Shown here: positions 5,385 to 5,409 of the stretch, one piece after another | Layout: each line of letters begins with the position of its first letter | Position numbering within the stretch: the first letter of the stretch is position 1 | Assembly: GCA_013335425.1 (NCBI GenBank) | Contig: JAAXVQ010000170.1 | Coordinates: 1-5,409 of the forward strand | DNA length: 5,409 nt | DNA from: Candidatus Firestoneibacteriota bacterium | GTDB lineage: Bacteria > Oederibacteriota > JAAXVQ01 | Reading direction: 5' to 3' | Program-made: the position numbers and the translations under genes | The notes under the pieces: generated by a model | What the model saw: the letters and a program-made list of their open reading frames with translations, nothing else | Database searches by the model: none | What the model was told of the DNA's origin: nothing

Positions 5385-5409
5385 GACATGGTCTGCTCTT
5401 TGGTCGGAA
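5385..5409 (+). repeat. Direct repeat, copy 2 (25 nt or longer, cut by the window edge)
   Basis: It matches copy 1 at 23 of 25 positions and lies 8 bp outside the inverted-repeat element. The match runs to the last base of the window, so the true repeat may be longer. It may belong to a second, adjacent element of the same family. Confidence 0.75.

Noticed and set aside
5189..5389. Minus-strand 66-codon open frame across the inverted-repeat element
   Set aside because: Start and stop come from the repeat sequences themselves, no ribosome binding site is evident, and the product is Arg-rich without a recognisable domain. It could be reconsidered if copies elsewhere keep the frame.
5248..5409. 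CRISPR array
   Set aside because: Only two imperfect copies 137 bp apart; spacing is far beyond normal spacers and there are no cas genes.

Overview
The window is a stretch of bacterial chromosome in which every gene I can support lies on the minus strand, so transcription runs from high to low coordinates. Base composition by eye is moderately GC-rich in the genes and AT-rich in the gaps. A lipoprotein, a second signal-peptide protein, long-form ArgC, ArgJ, YbeY and a CNNM/CorC-type protein together indicate a bacterium, probably diderm. Short genes of this style occur in uncultured diderm phyla such as Omnitrophota or Elusimicrobiota and in deltaproteobacterial lineages. That placement is a guess from style, not from a marker gene.

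In transcription order the layout is as follows. The right end (5038-5409) is gene-free. It holds a 213-bp structure (5164-5376) with perfect 37-bp inverted ends, a 25-nt direct repeat (two copies, the second at the very edge of the window), and a weak candidate promoter with a dyad in front of argC. Next come argC (3988-5037) and argJ (2777-3991), overlapping by ATGA and translationally coupled: two steps of the cyclic, acetyl-recycling arginine pathway. A 202-bp gap follows, with up to three hairpin/T-tract modules in series and then a good sigma-70-like promoter. That promoter drives a GTG-initiated gene (1975-2574) for a secreted or membrane protein with four glycine-rich hydrophobic segments, which I cannot assign to a family.

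A terminator-like hairpin separates this from a LysM lipoprotein gene (1457-1873), itself closed by a strong, nearly symmetric terminator (1397-1432). Finally ybeY (898-1356, 16S rRNA maturation / ribosome quality-control RNase) sits 5 bp before a CNNM/CorC-family membrane protein with CBS domains (1-892). The latter starts at TTG and runs off the left edge, so its cytosolic C-terminal part is not visible.

Functionally the window joins arginine biosynthesis, envelope proteins and a ribosome/ion-homeostasis pair without forming one system. The least ordinary part is the repeat structure at the right end. No tRNA, rRNA, CRISPR array or transposase gene was found.
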